Below are positions 19,601 to 26,686 of a DNA stretch of 64,000 nucleotides, in pieces. A program made the position numbers and the translations under genes. The stretch comes from Caulobacter endophyticus (GTDB lineage Bacteria; Pseudomonadota; Alphaproteobacteria; Caulobacterales; Caulobacteraceae): the NCBI RefSeq assembly GCF_029543245.1, contig NZ_JARQWV010000010.1:124001-188000 (forward strand), read 5' to 3'. Each line of letters begins with the position of its first letter. The first letter of the stretch is position 1. The notes under the pieces are model-generated. The model did no database searches and was not told the DNA's origin. It saw nothing but the letters and a program-made list of their open reading frames with translations.

Positions 19601-20056
19601 TTCAACGCCACTCACCTGGAGTCGGAACTGGAATACATCGTCACCCCGGCCAACGCCCGCACGGGCGCGGCCCCGATCACCGCCAAGGCCCCGTTCACGG
19701 GCGCCTCGCCGGACGCCTTCAACTTCACGGTCTTCTATGAAGTCGAGAAGTTCTCGGCCCGCCTGTCGTCGTCCTACCGCAAGGGCTACAGCCAGACCTA
19801 TCCGGTCGCCGCCGGCACCTGCGACCCGGGCTATTGCGACAGCCCGCTGGTCAACGATTTCGCGGGCAGCAAGAAGACCTTCAACCTCGACGGTTCGGCC
19901 ACCTACAAGCTGACCAAGAACATCACCCTGTCGCTGGAAGCCCTCAACCTGACGGACCAGAAAGAAGAGCGCTGGGCCTATCAGGACGATCCGGTCGTGT
20001 CGCGCTACGCCGCCACCGGCCGCTCGGTCTTCATGGGCGCGCGCTTCGTCTACTGA
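16646..20056 (+). CDS. TonB-dependent receptor, Xanthomonas/Caulobacter type
   Basis: 1136 residues. Signal peptide at about 1-37 (ending TAFAQD), TonB box region EEVVVTGY near 57, and plug domain with SLQRLPGVSVDRENGEGRTITVRGLG near 105. A large beta-barrel follows, and the C-terminus ends in an aromatic residue (MGARFVY). The size and the phrase DANLAESLQRLPGV are typical of the TonB-Xanth-Caul group, which takes up oligosaccharides or other large nutrients. There is no N-terminal STN signalling domain although an ECF/FecR pair lies next to it; that domain may instead be on FecR. Two operator-like repeats precede it and a strong terminator follows. Confidence 0.93.
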   Translation: MLQVTSRRSRARVLCDRASLGALTIAGSLLLAGTAFAQDAAPAAQASGQTEETAVEEVVVTGYRAALQSALSLKRSSNVMVDAINAEDIADFPDANLAESLQRLPGVSVDRENGEGRTITVRGLGSDFTRVRLNGLEALSTAGPSIAGDAANRSRGFDFNTFASELFSALKVQKTASAETDEGSLGATVDLETGKPLNFKDRRLALSVQDAYYKNGGTHSPRFAGLVSDRWETNWGDFGALFSVAYNKRNQIIDSYQRQAGQSDYTYRQSTFLATNSTATSPRRQGFAAPTGTACNGGVIPGINITNTAICSMLVGSNAAAYNLINNPSSATTNATSLTGTGTITAPGPLTRIPALATLNQQDLEQERLGLTGALQWRPTSRTTISYDWVYSELQQSSVNYQVQTVGLNRNNTNNSTGNPFYTLNPATTAAQKRAFYASCAAQAANEVRDAIDCGQQLNGGGLVAGTTNSYNPFNLDPYDYYNSVSSVGYVPSANGTAMVDKFIGRPSVRLIDAALSPTGANADYLKLGNVDLRSAADAAFFTTYFRQSSLKLDHEFSDNFTMSAVWGKSSSKNKTQGLLADFIRLDSGQGVAGDDYLVYDARGGGDMPLLNLGFDATQASAWDFVKGYSALRHFQRFTNNDYETLRFDFKYDLDDNYAIRFGVSQRKYGFDTAEYRRLSGETLNPSLKEAGTNIASVSKVINWGTGLDVPSGGTTAFLAPDLQKMVSLFDFDCNCVNKWGDWRLSYLSSAANRYSVEEKDTGAFVQFDYNTELFGRELRGNIGTRYAITELESSGLTNGSRPISGENKYTDVLPSLNAAYEVADNMYIRFGAAKVMARPMLGNLSPSVTAISVPTGAGAVVGGTMTVGNPKLDPFRAVNYDLSFEWYFTSGALVSVAVFDKQINNFPQTLINNAPLSQILDAAGIAALRAAQTNVNALAYIDADNTFDIRQFDNAPGGYIRGVEVNYQQNLTFLPWYFKNLGVQFNATHLESELEYIVTPANARTGAAPITAKAPFTGASPDAFNFTVFYEVEKFSARLSSSYRKGYSQTYPVAAGTCDPGYCDSPLVNDFAGSKKTFNLDGSATYKLTKNITLSLEALNLTDQKEERWAYQDDPVVSRYAATGRSVFMGARFVY

Positions 20057-20088
20057 CGCCGATCGCGTCTTTCTCCCCGGAACGACTG

Positions 20089-20127
20089 GCGGCGCGGACC
20101 TTAAGTCCGCGCCGCTTTTTCTTTTTT
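20089..20127 (+). terminator. Rho-independent terminator after the TonB-dependent receptor
   Basis: GCGGCGCGGAC (20089-20099) pairs with GTCCGCGCCGC (20105-20115) around CTTAA, followed by TTTTTCTTTTTT. The 3' arm with its flank (TTAAGTCCGCGCCGC) is repeated at 20147-20161 inside the end of the converging gene. Confidence 0.95.
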
Positions 20128-20146
20128 GGTGAAGAGGGGGCGAACT

Positions 20147-20914
20147 TTAAGTCCGCGCCGCCTTTTCTTGGCCCAGCCGGGGATTGGCGAAGAAGCGAAA
20201 GCCCTTCAGCAGGATCTTCACCGCCTCCCAGTGGATCGCCGCCAGCACCCCGGCCATCTGCCAGGGATGGCCCAGAGCCGCGCGCAGCAGGGCGCCGTCG
20301 CCGAGGGGCTCGCGTCGTCCCGAGAAGCTGGCCGACAGCACCCGCCCGGTATCGTCATGGACGTCGACCCCCACCCGCACGCCTTCGCCGGGCGGCGCGA
20401 TCGTGAAGGCGTAGCGCAGGTCCATCGGCAGGAACGGCGAGACGTAGAAGGTCTTGTCGCAGCCCTGGACCACCAGCCCGTCGTCGCGTGCGGCCGCCGG
20501 CAGCACGTAGTCGTGGCGCTCGCCGAAGGTGTTGCTGACCGCATAGACCACCGCCGCCAGCTGTCCCTCGCCGTCGTGGCAGAAATAGACCGTCAGCGGG
20601 TTGAAGCCGTGGCCCAGCACGCGCGGCATGCACAGGGCCATGATCCGGCCGCCCGGCGATGACAGCCCGCGCGCCGCCAGCAGCGCCTCGACCTGCGGCT
20701 TCACCGGCGCGCCCAGGCGGCCGGCATGGTCGCGATCATGGTAGCTGAGCAGGTTCAGGGCGTTGTGCGAGAAAAGGCGCAAGGCCCGGCCCGCCGCGTC
20801 CAACTCGTCGAGATCGAGCAGCAGCATGAACACGCGGTAGCGCAGCCGGTGCCGCCGGGGACGGTCGCGCGCATGGACCACGACGCCGCTGTAGAGGGCC
20901 GAGTTCAGGCTCAT
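20147..20914 (-). CDS. DUF1365 family protein
   Basis: 255 residues from ATG 20914, which overlaps the stop of the upstream oxidoreductase by 4 bases. The DUF1365 hallmarks are LYSGVVVHARDRPRRHRLRYRVF at the start, LFSHNALNLLSYHDRDH near 48, PRVLGHGFNPLTVYFCHD near 98, and KTFYVSPFLPMDLRYAF near 150. The family always accompanies an FAD amine oxidase and a cyclopropane-fatty-acid-synthase-like enzyme; its chemistry is not established, but a role in modifying membrane lipids is likely. Its last codons (ART-stop) are built from a copied terminator arm. Confidence 0.93.
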   Translation of the reverse strand: MSLNSALYSGVVVHARDRPRRHRLRYRVFMLLLDLDELDAAGRALRLFSHNALNLLSYHDRDHAGRLGAPVKPQVEALLAARGLSSPGGRIMALCMPRVLGHGFNPLTVYFCHDGEGQLAAVVYAVSNTFGERHDYVLPAAARDDGLVVQGCDKTFYVSPFLPMDLRYAFTIAPPGEGVRVGVDVHDDTGRVLSASFSGRREPLGDGALLRAALGHPWQMAGVLAAIHWEAVKILLKGFRFFANPRLGQEKAART

Positions 20915-22251
20915 GCGACCAGCGCCTCTTCGTCCCGCGCCGCCGACGCCTCGCCCAGGAAGATCCGGCCCGACGGCTCGGCCACCCGCCAGGGCCGGCG
21001 CACGCCGCCCAGTTGCTCGGCCACGGCCAGGCCCGCCTGCAGGCCGTCCTCGTGGAAGCCCGAGCCGAAATAGGCGCCGGCGAACCAGGTTCGGCGCGTC
21101 CCCTGCAACGACCACAGCCGCGCCTGAGCCGCCATGGCCGGGCCGTCGAACAGGGGATGCTCATAGACCTGGTCGTGCAGCACCGCACCCGGCGCGCGAT
21201 CAGGGTTGAGCGACAGGAAGCAAGGATCGGCCTCGCCCAGCGGCTGCAACCGGTTCATCCAGTAGGTGACCCCGCCCTCGCCCCGCGCGCCCCTCTGGCC
21301 GACATGGTTCCAGCTGGCCCAGGCGGCGCTCCGGCGCGGCATCAAACCTTGATCCCGGTGCAGCACCGCGCGATTGCGGCTGTAGCGGAAGGCGCCCAGC
21401 AAGGCCGTCTCCTCGGCCGTCGGCCGCGCCAGCATGGCCAGGGCCTGGTCGGCATGGGCGGCGATCACCACCTGGTCGAAGCTTCTCGTCTGCCCCGCCC
21501 CGTCCTCGACGACCACGTGGTCGGCATGGCGCAGAACCCGCCGGACCGGCCGCGACAGCAGGATCTCGCCGTCCATGTCGGCCGCCAGGGCGGCGACGTA
21601 GCGAGCGCTGCCGCCGGCCACCGTCCGCCAGATCGGCCGCTTATCGATCGGCAGCATCAGCCCGTGATTGTCGAAGAACCGCAGGAAGGCCCCGGCCGGA
21701 AACTCGCGGATGTCGCGCAGCGAGGCCGACCAGATCGCCGCCGCCTGGGGCAGCAGGTGGTCTTCCTGAAAAGCCCGGCCGAACCCCTGCGCGTCGAGAT
21801 AGTCCGCCAGCCGGCAGAAACCGCCGTCGGCCTCCAGCGCGCGCGCGTCGCGCGTGCCCGACCGGTAGAAGCGCATCACGTCGATCAGCATGCCCAGGAA
21901 GCGCGGATTCACCAGGTTGCGCTTCTGGGCAAGCAGGTTGCTGGACGAATATTCCAGCGCCCCGTCGTCCAGCGACACCCCGAACGACATGTCGCTGGCG
22001 GCCGTTTCCACGCCCAGGTGCGCGAACAGGGCCGTCAGGTTGGGATAGTTCGGCTCGTTGTAGACGATGAAGCCGGTGTCGACCGCGGTCCCGCCGGCCT
22101 GCACCGTATGGGCATGGCCGCCCAGCCGGCCGTCGGCCTCGTACAGCACGACCTCGTGGCGCTTGGACAGCAGCCAGGCGGCCGACAGGCCGGAGATCCC
22201 GGAGCCGACCACCGCGATGCGCTGGCGGGGAAACGAGGCGTGGGTCGGCAA
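20911..22251 (-). CDS. FAD-dependent amine oxidase-like oxidoreductase of the DUF1365/CFA cluster
   Basis: 446 residues from TTG 22251, preferred because AGGAG stands 7 bases before it; the ATG at 22316 has no ribosome binding site and would lie between the -35 and -10 of a candidate ECF promoter. The Rossmann motif VVGSGISGLSAAWLL is at about residue 11, followed by the adenine-site pattern VVLYEADGRLGGHAHT and VDTGFIVYNEPNYPNL. The C-terminus ends with FAGAYFGSGFHEDGLQAG, the second FAD contact. Relatives occur in RpoE/ChrR-controlled lipid operons. Substrate unknown, probably an acyl lipid. Confidence 0.9.
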   Translation of the reverse strand: MPTHASFPRQRIAVVGSGISGLSAAWLLSKRHEVVLYEADGRLGGHAHTVQAGGTAVDTGFIVYNEPNYPNLTALFAHLGVETAASDMSFGVSLDDGALEYSSSNLLAQKRNLVNPRFLGMLIDVMRFYRSGTRDARALEADGGFCRLADYLDAQGFGRAFQEDHLLPQAAAIWSASLRDIREFPAGAFLRFFDNHGLMLPIDKRPIWRTVAGGSARYVAALAADMDGEILLSRPVRRVLRHADHVVVEDGAGQTRSFDQVVIAAHADQALAMLARPTAEETALLGAFRYSRNRAVLHRDQGLMPRRSAAWASWNHVGQRGARGEGGVTYWMNRLQPLGEADPCFLSLNPDRAPGAVLHDQVYEHPLFDGPAMAAQARLWSLQGTRRTWFAGAYFGSGFHEDGLQAGLAVAEQLGGVRRPWRVAEPSGRIFLGEASAARDEEALVA

Positions 22252-22306
22252 GGCGCGGCTCCTGTCGGCAAGGCTTCGCTGGCAGCTACGAAGCAAAGCC
22301 GCGCCT

Positions 22307-22331
22307 GGACGCATCCGGATGACGATGTTCC
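22307..22331 (-). promoter_or_regulatory. Candidate ECF-sigma promoter for the oxidoreductase/DUF1365 operon
   Basis: On the minus strand GGAAC (22331-22327) and CGTCC (22311-22307) are 15 bases apart, matching the GGAAC...CGTC form used by many ECF sigma factors. The predicted RNA would start near 22300, just upstream of the AGGAG-TTG start. The match is by eye only. Confidence 0.4.
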
Positions 22332-22398
22332 GCGTAACTCCCCGTCGAAGGTCGCCGCCCCGACGGAAAGGCGGCCGCCCGCCAGCGACGGAGGACCG

Positions 22399-23487
22399 AT
22401 GACCGACACGACCAACCTGCCCGACGCCGCGCTGGACCCTGGCCGCGGCCGCAGCGGCGGCGGGCCGATCCAGGCCCTGGCGCGGTTGGCCCAGGACGCG
22501 CCGGTTCCCGACTTCCTGTCGCGTTTCGCCATCGACCGGCTGGTGGCCGGGGCCCGGCGATCGCTGGATCGCGCTCCGCCGGACGCAGGCGCTCTGTTCG
22601 CCGAAGCCATGAGCGACCGCCCGATCGCCACCCACACCGCCGACGCCAACGCCCAACACTACGAACTGCCGGCCGCCTTCTTCGAGGCGGTGCTGGGGCC
22701 GCGCCTCAAGTATTCCAGCGCGCTCTATCCGCCGGGCGTGGAGACCCTGGCCCAGGCCGAGGAAGCCGCCCTGCGCGAAACCCAGACCCATGCCGATCTG
22801 CGCGACGGCCAGGACGTGCTGGAACTGGGCTGCGGCTGGGGCTCGCTGTCGCTGTGGATGGCCGAGCGCTTTCCCGCCTCGACGATCACGGCGGTCTCGA
22901 ACTCGACCTCGCAACGGGCCTTCATCCAGGCCCGCGCGGCCGAGCGCGGGCTATCCAACCTTTCCGTCGTCACCGCCGACATGAACGTCTTCGACACCGC
23001 CCGCCGCTTCGACCGCGTGGTCTCGGTCGAGATGTTCGAGCACATGACCAACTGGCGCGCGCTGCTGAGCCGCGTGCGGACCTGGCTGAAGCCCGACGGC
23101 CTGCTGTTCCTGCACGTCTTCACCCACGCCGCGACGCCCTATCGCTTCGAGACCGAGGACCCGGACGACTGGATCGCCCGCCACTTCTTCAGCGGCGGGA
23201 TCATGCCCAGCCACGACCTGCCCCGGCAGTTTCCCGACCTGTTCGAGGTGGCCATGGACTGGCGCTGGAGCGGAACCCACTACGCCCGCACCGCCGAGCA
23301 CTGGCTGGAACGGTTCGACGCGGCCCGCGCCACGATCGATCCCCTGCTGACGCAGGTCTACGGCGCCGACGCGCGAATCTGGCGGCGGCGCTGGCGGCTG
23401 TTCTTCCTGGCCACGGCGGGCCTGTTTCGCCATCGCGGCGGCGCCGAATGGGGCGTCAGCCACTATCGCCTGCGGCCCGTGGCCTGA
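22399..23487 (+). CDS. Cyclopropane-fatty-acyl-phospholipid synthase-like methyltransferase
   Basis: 362 residues from ATG 22399 with GGAGG just upstream. The SAM-binding motif I is VLELGCGWGSLSLWMAERFP near residue 137. Other CFA-synthase family blocks are HYELPAAFFEAVLGPRLKYSSALY (near 88), VVSVEMFEHM (near 210) and a FLHVFTH segment. It should transfer a methyl group from SAM to an unsaturated or otherwise modified acyl chain of membrane lipid. It diverges from the FAD oxidase/DUF1365 pair, its constant partners, and is followed after 14 bases by a DUF2177 gene. Confidence 0.9.
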   Translation: MTDTTNLPDAALDPGRGRSGGGPIQALARLAQDAPVPDFLSRFAIDRLVAGARRSLDRAPPDAGALFAEAMSDRPIATHTADANAQHYELPAAFFEAVLGPRLKYSSALYPPGVETLAQAEEAALRETQTHADLRDGQDVLELGCGWGSLSLWMAERFPASTITAVSNSTSQRAFIQARAAERGLSNLSVVTADMNVFDTARRFDRVVSVEMFEHMTNWRALLSRVRTWLKPDGLLFLHVFTHAATPYRFETEDPDDWIARHFFSGGIMPSHDLPRQFPDLFEVAMDWRWSGTHYARTAEHWLERFDAARATIDPLLTQVYGADARIWRRRWRLFFLATAGLFRHRGGAEWGVSHYRLRPVA

Positions 23488-23501
23488 AGGAGTCCCCGAA
23501 A

Positions 23502-23912
23502 ATGCTGCGCTACGCTCTCGGCTACCTGTCGACCGCCGTCGTCTTCCTGGCGCTGGACGCCGTCTGGCTGACCCAGATGGCCGACCGCCTCTATCGGCCG
23601 CGCATCGGGACCCTGATGGCCGACACCCCCAGCCTGCCGCCGGCGGTCGCCTTCTATCTGATCTATATCGGGGCGGTGACATGGTTCGCGCTGGTTCCGG
23701 CGCTGCGCCCCGACGGCGGCTGGCCGCGCCTCCTGACCAACGCCGCCCTGTTCGGTCTGGCCGCCTACGCCACCTACGACCTGACCAACCAGGCGACGCT
23801 GAAGACCTGGTCGACGGCCGTCACCCTGGCCGACATGGCCTGGGGCGCCTTCGTCACCACGGCGGCGGCCTCGGCGGGCTATTTCGTCGCCAGTCGGTTC
23901 GCCGGGCGGTAG
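23502..23912 (+). CDS. DUF2177 family membrane protein
   Basis: 136 residues with four membrane segments. The family pattern is seen in YLSTAVVFLALDAVWL at the start, FYLIYIGAVTWFALVPAL near 50, GLAAYATYDLTNQATLKTW near 85, and DMAWGAFVTTAAASAGYF near 108. AAGGAG precedes the ATG. DUF2177 proteins often sit beside CFA-type methyltransferases; the biochemical role is unknown. Confidence 0.9.
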   Translation: MLRYALGYLSTAVVFLALDAVWLTQMADRLYRPRIGTLMADTPSLPPAVAFYLIYIGAVTWFALVPALRPDGGWPRLLTNAALFGLAAYATYDLTNQATLKTWSTAVTLADMAWGAFVTTAAASAGYFVASRFAGR

Positions 23913-23978
23913 GCCGTTGCCAGCCCCGGGACAGCATGCGAGCGTCCACCCTGGGCATCATGCCGGAGGGGACGTCGC

Positions 23979-24533
23979 TTGGACGCTGACAGCAGCCGCG
24001 CCTTGCTATCGCGGGCCATCGCCCGCGTCGCCAACCGCGACCACGACGCCCTTAAATACGTCTATCGCCACACCTCCGCGAAGCTATTGGGGGTCGTCTT
24101 GCGTATCTTGAACGATCGCGAGGAGGCCGAGGACGTGTTGCAGGACGTCTATCTGACGGTGTGGAACAAGGCCGACCGATTCGACCCGGAGAAGGCCAGC
24201 CCGATCACCTGGCTGGTCAGCCTGGCCCGCAATCGCGCCATCGACCGGCTGCGCTCGCGCGGGACCCGCGTCATGGCCGGCGTCGAGGAGGCCGAGGCCC
24301 TGCCCGACGCCGCGCCCCTGGCCTCGGCCCGGGTCGAGGCCGACGAGGATCGCCTCCGCCTCGACGGCTGCCTCGACCAGCTCGACCCCAAGCATTCCGG
24401 CGCCGTTCGCAAGGCCTTCTTCGAGGGCCTGACCTATGACGCCCTCGCCCAGGCGGTCGGCGTGCCGCTGGGCACCATGAAAAGCTGGATCCGGCGCAGC
24501 CTGATCAGCCTGCGGGCCTGTCTCGAAGCATGA
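23979..24533 (+). CDS. ECF RNA polymerase sigma factor with adjacent anti-sigma gene
   Basis: 184 residues beginning at a TTG codon behind GGAGG (spacing about 9). Region 2 reads REEAEDVLQDVYLTVWNKADRF and ITWLVSLARNRAIDRLRSR; region 4 reads SGAVRKAFFEGLTYDALAQAVGVPLGTMKSWIRRSL. The sequence resembles SigK-type ECF factors paired with RskA-like anti-sigma proteins. The stop overlaps the anti-sigma ATG by 4 bases. In other proteobacteria the ECF factor beside DUF1365/CFA genes controls them in response to singlet oxygen or membrane damage; I infer the same here. Confidence 0.92.
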   Translation: MDADSSRALLSRAIARVANRDHDALKYVYRHTSAKLLGVVLRILNDREEAEDVLQDVYLTVWNKADRFDPEKASPITWLVSLARNRAIDRLRSRGTRVMAGVEEAEALPDAAPLASARVEADEDRLRLDGCLDQLDPKHSGAVRKAFFEGLTYDALAQAVGVPLGTMKSWIRRSLISLRACLEA

Positions 24534-25258
24534 CCGACGCGACCGACATCCCGCCCGAAGGTGAAGAGCGCCCCCTCGCCGGCGAGTACGTTCTGGGCGT
24601 GCTGGATGCGTCCGAGCGCGCCGAGGCCGAACGCCGGCTCAGCATCGATCCGGCCTTCGCCCGCTCGGTGGCCTGGTGGGAGGAGCGCCTGACGCCCCTG
24701 GCCGCCGACGTCGCCGGCGTGCAGCCCTCCGAAGGCCTGTGGCCGCGCATCCAGGCCCTGGTCGCCGAACCGCTGAAGCCCTCGGCCTGGAGCAACGTCG
24801 CCCTGTGGCGTGGCCTGACCGCCGGCGCCATGGCCCTGGCGGCCGCCTGCGTGGTCATCGCCATCCTGCCGCGCCCTGCCCTGCCGCCGGCCGCGACGCC
24901 GGCCCCCGCCAGGCCGCAGGCGGCCGAGGTGGCGCTGATCGCCGATCCGGCCACCAACAAACCGATGATCGTCGCCACCCTCGACCACGGCATGGACCAG
25001 GTGATGCTGACGCCGATGGGCATGAAGATGCCGGAAGGCCGCGACGCCGAACTGTGGATCATCCCCGAGGGCCAGAAAGCGATCTCGCTGGGCGTGATCC
25101 CGATGGACAAGCCGATGCGTATCCCGATGCCGAAGGACCTGCGCGGCGAGGGAACCTACACCGCCCTGCTGGCCGTCACCGACGAGCCGATCGGCGGCTC
25201 GCCCACCGGCGTGGCCACCGGCTCGGTGCGCGCGGCGGGCAAGTTCGCCAAGGCCTGA
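24530..25258 (+). CDS. RskA-type transmembrane anti-sigma factor
   Basis: 242 residues. The N-terminal part has the GEYVLGVLDASERAEAERRL motif of anti-sigma domains (residues 18-40). A membrane segment lies at about 101-119 (AGAMALAAACVVIAILP), and the periplasmic part contains the RskA-like blocks VALIADPATNKPMIV, LWIIPEGQKAISLGVI and TYTALLAVTDEPIGGSPTG. It should hold the preceding sigma factor at the membrane. No Cys or zinc-binding HxxxCxxC motif is seen, so it is not of the ChrR/ZAS type. Confidence 0.9.
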   Translation: MTDATDIPPEGEERPLAGEYVLGVLDASERAEAERRLSIDPAFARSVAWWEERLTPLAADVAGVQPSEGLWPRIQALVAEPLKPSAWSNVALWRGLTAGAMALAAACVVIAILPRPALPPAATPAPARPQAAEVALIADPATNKPMIVATLDHGMDQVMLTPMGMKMPEGRDAELWIIPEGQKAISLGVIPMDKPMRIPMPKDLRGEGTYTALLAVTDEPIGGSPTGVATGSVRAAGKFAKA

Positions 25259-25307
25259 ACGGCGTTTTTCGGGGAGCCATAAGGGCCCGGGCGCGTTGGC
25301 CCCGGTC

Positions 25308-26402
25308 ATGAAGGATCTTCCCGCCTGGCTGCCTGACTGGCTGAACGACTCCGTGTGGCTGATCGCCTGGGCCCCGCCCTGGATCGTCAGCCTGGTGCTG
25401 ATCGTCGCCGCGATCGCCCTCGCCCTGGCCGTCCACGCCGTCGCCGTGCGGATCGTGCGCCACGGCTTCGCCAAGCGCGACGCCTTCTGGCAGGCGATGA
25501 TCGCCCGCACCCGCCGCCCCACGCGCATGGCCTTCATCGTCGCCGCCCTGGGCGCGGCGGTGTCGATCGCGCCGCTCGACGTGGCCCAGGCCGCCACGGC
25601 CAAGCACCTGCTGCTGGTGATGTTCATCATCCTGCTGGGCTGGATGGCCATGACCGCCCTCGACATCGGCGCCGCGCTCTACATGCGCGGCTTCAAGGTC
25701 GACGTCGAAGACAACCTGCTGGCCCGCAAGCACATCACCCAGATCCGCATCCTGCGCCGGGCGATGGCGATCCTGATCGGCATCTTCACCCTGGCCCTGG
25801 CGCTGATGACCATCCCCGGCGTGCGCCAATGGGGCGTCAGCCTGCTGGCCGCCGGCGGCGCGGCCTCGCTGATCGTGGGTCTGGCGCTGCAACCCCTTTT
25901 GACCAACCTGATCGCCGGCATCCAGATCGCCGTCACCCAGCCGATCCGCATCGACGACGCCGTCATCGTCGAGAAGGAGTGGGGCAACATCGAAGAGATC
26001 AACGCCACCTACGTGGTGGTGCGCCTGTGGGACTGGCGGCGGATGGTCCTGCCGCTCAGCTACTTCATCCAGACCCCGTTCCAGAACTGGACCCGCGAAA
26101 GCGCCGCTCTGATCGGCACCGCCATGCTCTATGTCGACCCGTCCGCCCCGGTCGACCGCCTGCGCGAGAAGCTGGAGGAGATCGCCAAGGCCTCGCCGCG
26201 CTGGGACGGCAAGGTCGTCAACCTGGCCGTCACCGACATCACGCCCGAAGTCATGGAGGTGCGCTGCCTGGTCAGCGCCCGTAACGCCCCCACCACCTTC
26301 GACCTGCGCTGCGAGGTGCGCGAGAAGATGATGGCCTTCCTGCGCGAGGAACTGCCCGACGCCTTCCCGAAGAAGCGCCTGGCGCTGGCGGCGGAGGCCT
26401 GA
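25308..26402 (+). CDS. MscS-family mechanosensitive ion channel
   Basis: 364 residues from ATG 25308; a TTG four codons upstream is less likely. Four membrane segments are seen at roughly 26-46, 74-92, 100-117 and 150-170. The pore helix and beta domain follow: GVSLLAAGGAASLIVGLALQPLLTNLIAGIQIAVTQPIRIDD, which is the MscS signature (given here in parts: Gly/Ala-rich TM3, then the PIRIDD turn). The C-terminal part (about 215-350) is the cytosolic vestibule. Role: release of solutes under hypo-osmotic stress. It follows the sigma/anti-sigma pair in the same direction after 49 bases and could belong to that stress group. Confidence 0.93.
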   Translation: MKDLPAWLPDWLNDSVWLIAWAPPWIVSLVLIVAAIALALAVHAVAVRIVRHGFAKRDAFWQAMIARTRRPTRMAFIVAALGAAVSIAPLDVAQAATAKHLLLVMFIILLGWMAMTALDIGAALYMRGFKVDVEDNLLARKHITQIRILRRAMAILIGIFTLALALMTIPGVRQWGVSLLAAGGAASLIVGLALQPLLTNLIAGIQIAVTQPIRIDDAVIVEKEWGNIEEINATYVVVRLWDWRRMVLPLSYFIQTPFQNWTRESAALIGTAMLYVDPSAPVDRLREKLEEIAKASPRWDGKVVNLAVTDITPEVMEVRCLVSARNAPTTFDLRCEVREKMMAFLREELPDAFPKKRLALAAEA

Positions 26403-26405
26403 AAG

Positions 26406-26521
26406 CTCCCTCCCCCTTGATGGGGAATGGCTGGGGTCGGGGTGGCTGCGGCGGTTCAGCTCGCACCAACGCCTGAAACGCCGTCACCCCCATCCCCGCC
26501 CCCCATCAAAGGGGGAAGGGA
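26406..26521. repeat. Intergenic palindromic repeat, type b, copy 1
   Basis: Arms CTCCCTCCCCCTTGATGGGG and CCCCATCAAAGGGGGAAGGGAG lie in inverted orientation around a centre with GGCTGGGGTCGGGGTGG and its near-complement CACCCCCATCCCCGCC. A second copy lies at 34224-34357. Confidence 0.8.
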
Positions 26522-26533
26522 GACAGACACCAA

Positions 26534-26553
26534 GTAAGTGATTTATGACTTAC
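26534..26553. promoter_or_regulatory. Inverted repeat before the purine-degradation operon
   Basis: GTAAGT-GATTTATG-ACTTAC is a perfect 6-bp inverted repeat with an 8-base AT-rich centre in otherwise GC-rich DNA, 134 bases upstream of the first gene of the operon. It is a plausible operator, perhaps for the TetR-type regulator at the operon end. Confidence 0.45.
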
Positions 26554-26686
26554 AAGCAGGCGCCCGCGCGTGCGGCTGGCGCTTGCGCGGGCATTCGGCG
26601 GAGACTTCGCCGTCGAGGCGCTTGCCGGGGGAGACCGGCGGGCGCAGCCTGCTATCGGGTGGGGCGACGAAACGGCGGGGAGCGGA

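Noticed and set aside
16580..19615. A 1011-codon open frame opposite the TonB-dependent receptor
   Set aside because: Antisense shadow caused by codon bias of the receptor gene; it also covers the regulatory repeats at 16528-16565 only by chance and has no ribosome binding site.
26570..26686. Longer N-terminus for the allantoate hydrolase from ATG 26570
   Set aside because: The added 39 residues are Arg/Gly/Ala rich and unlike the family start, and a GGGGAG-GTG start lies at 26687.
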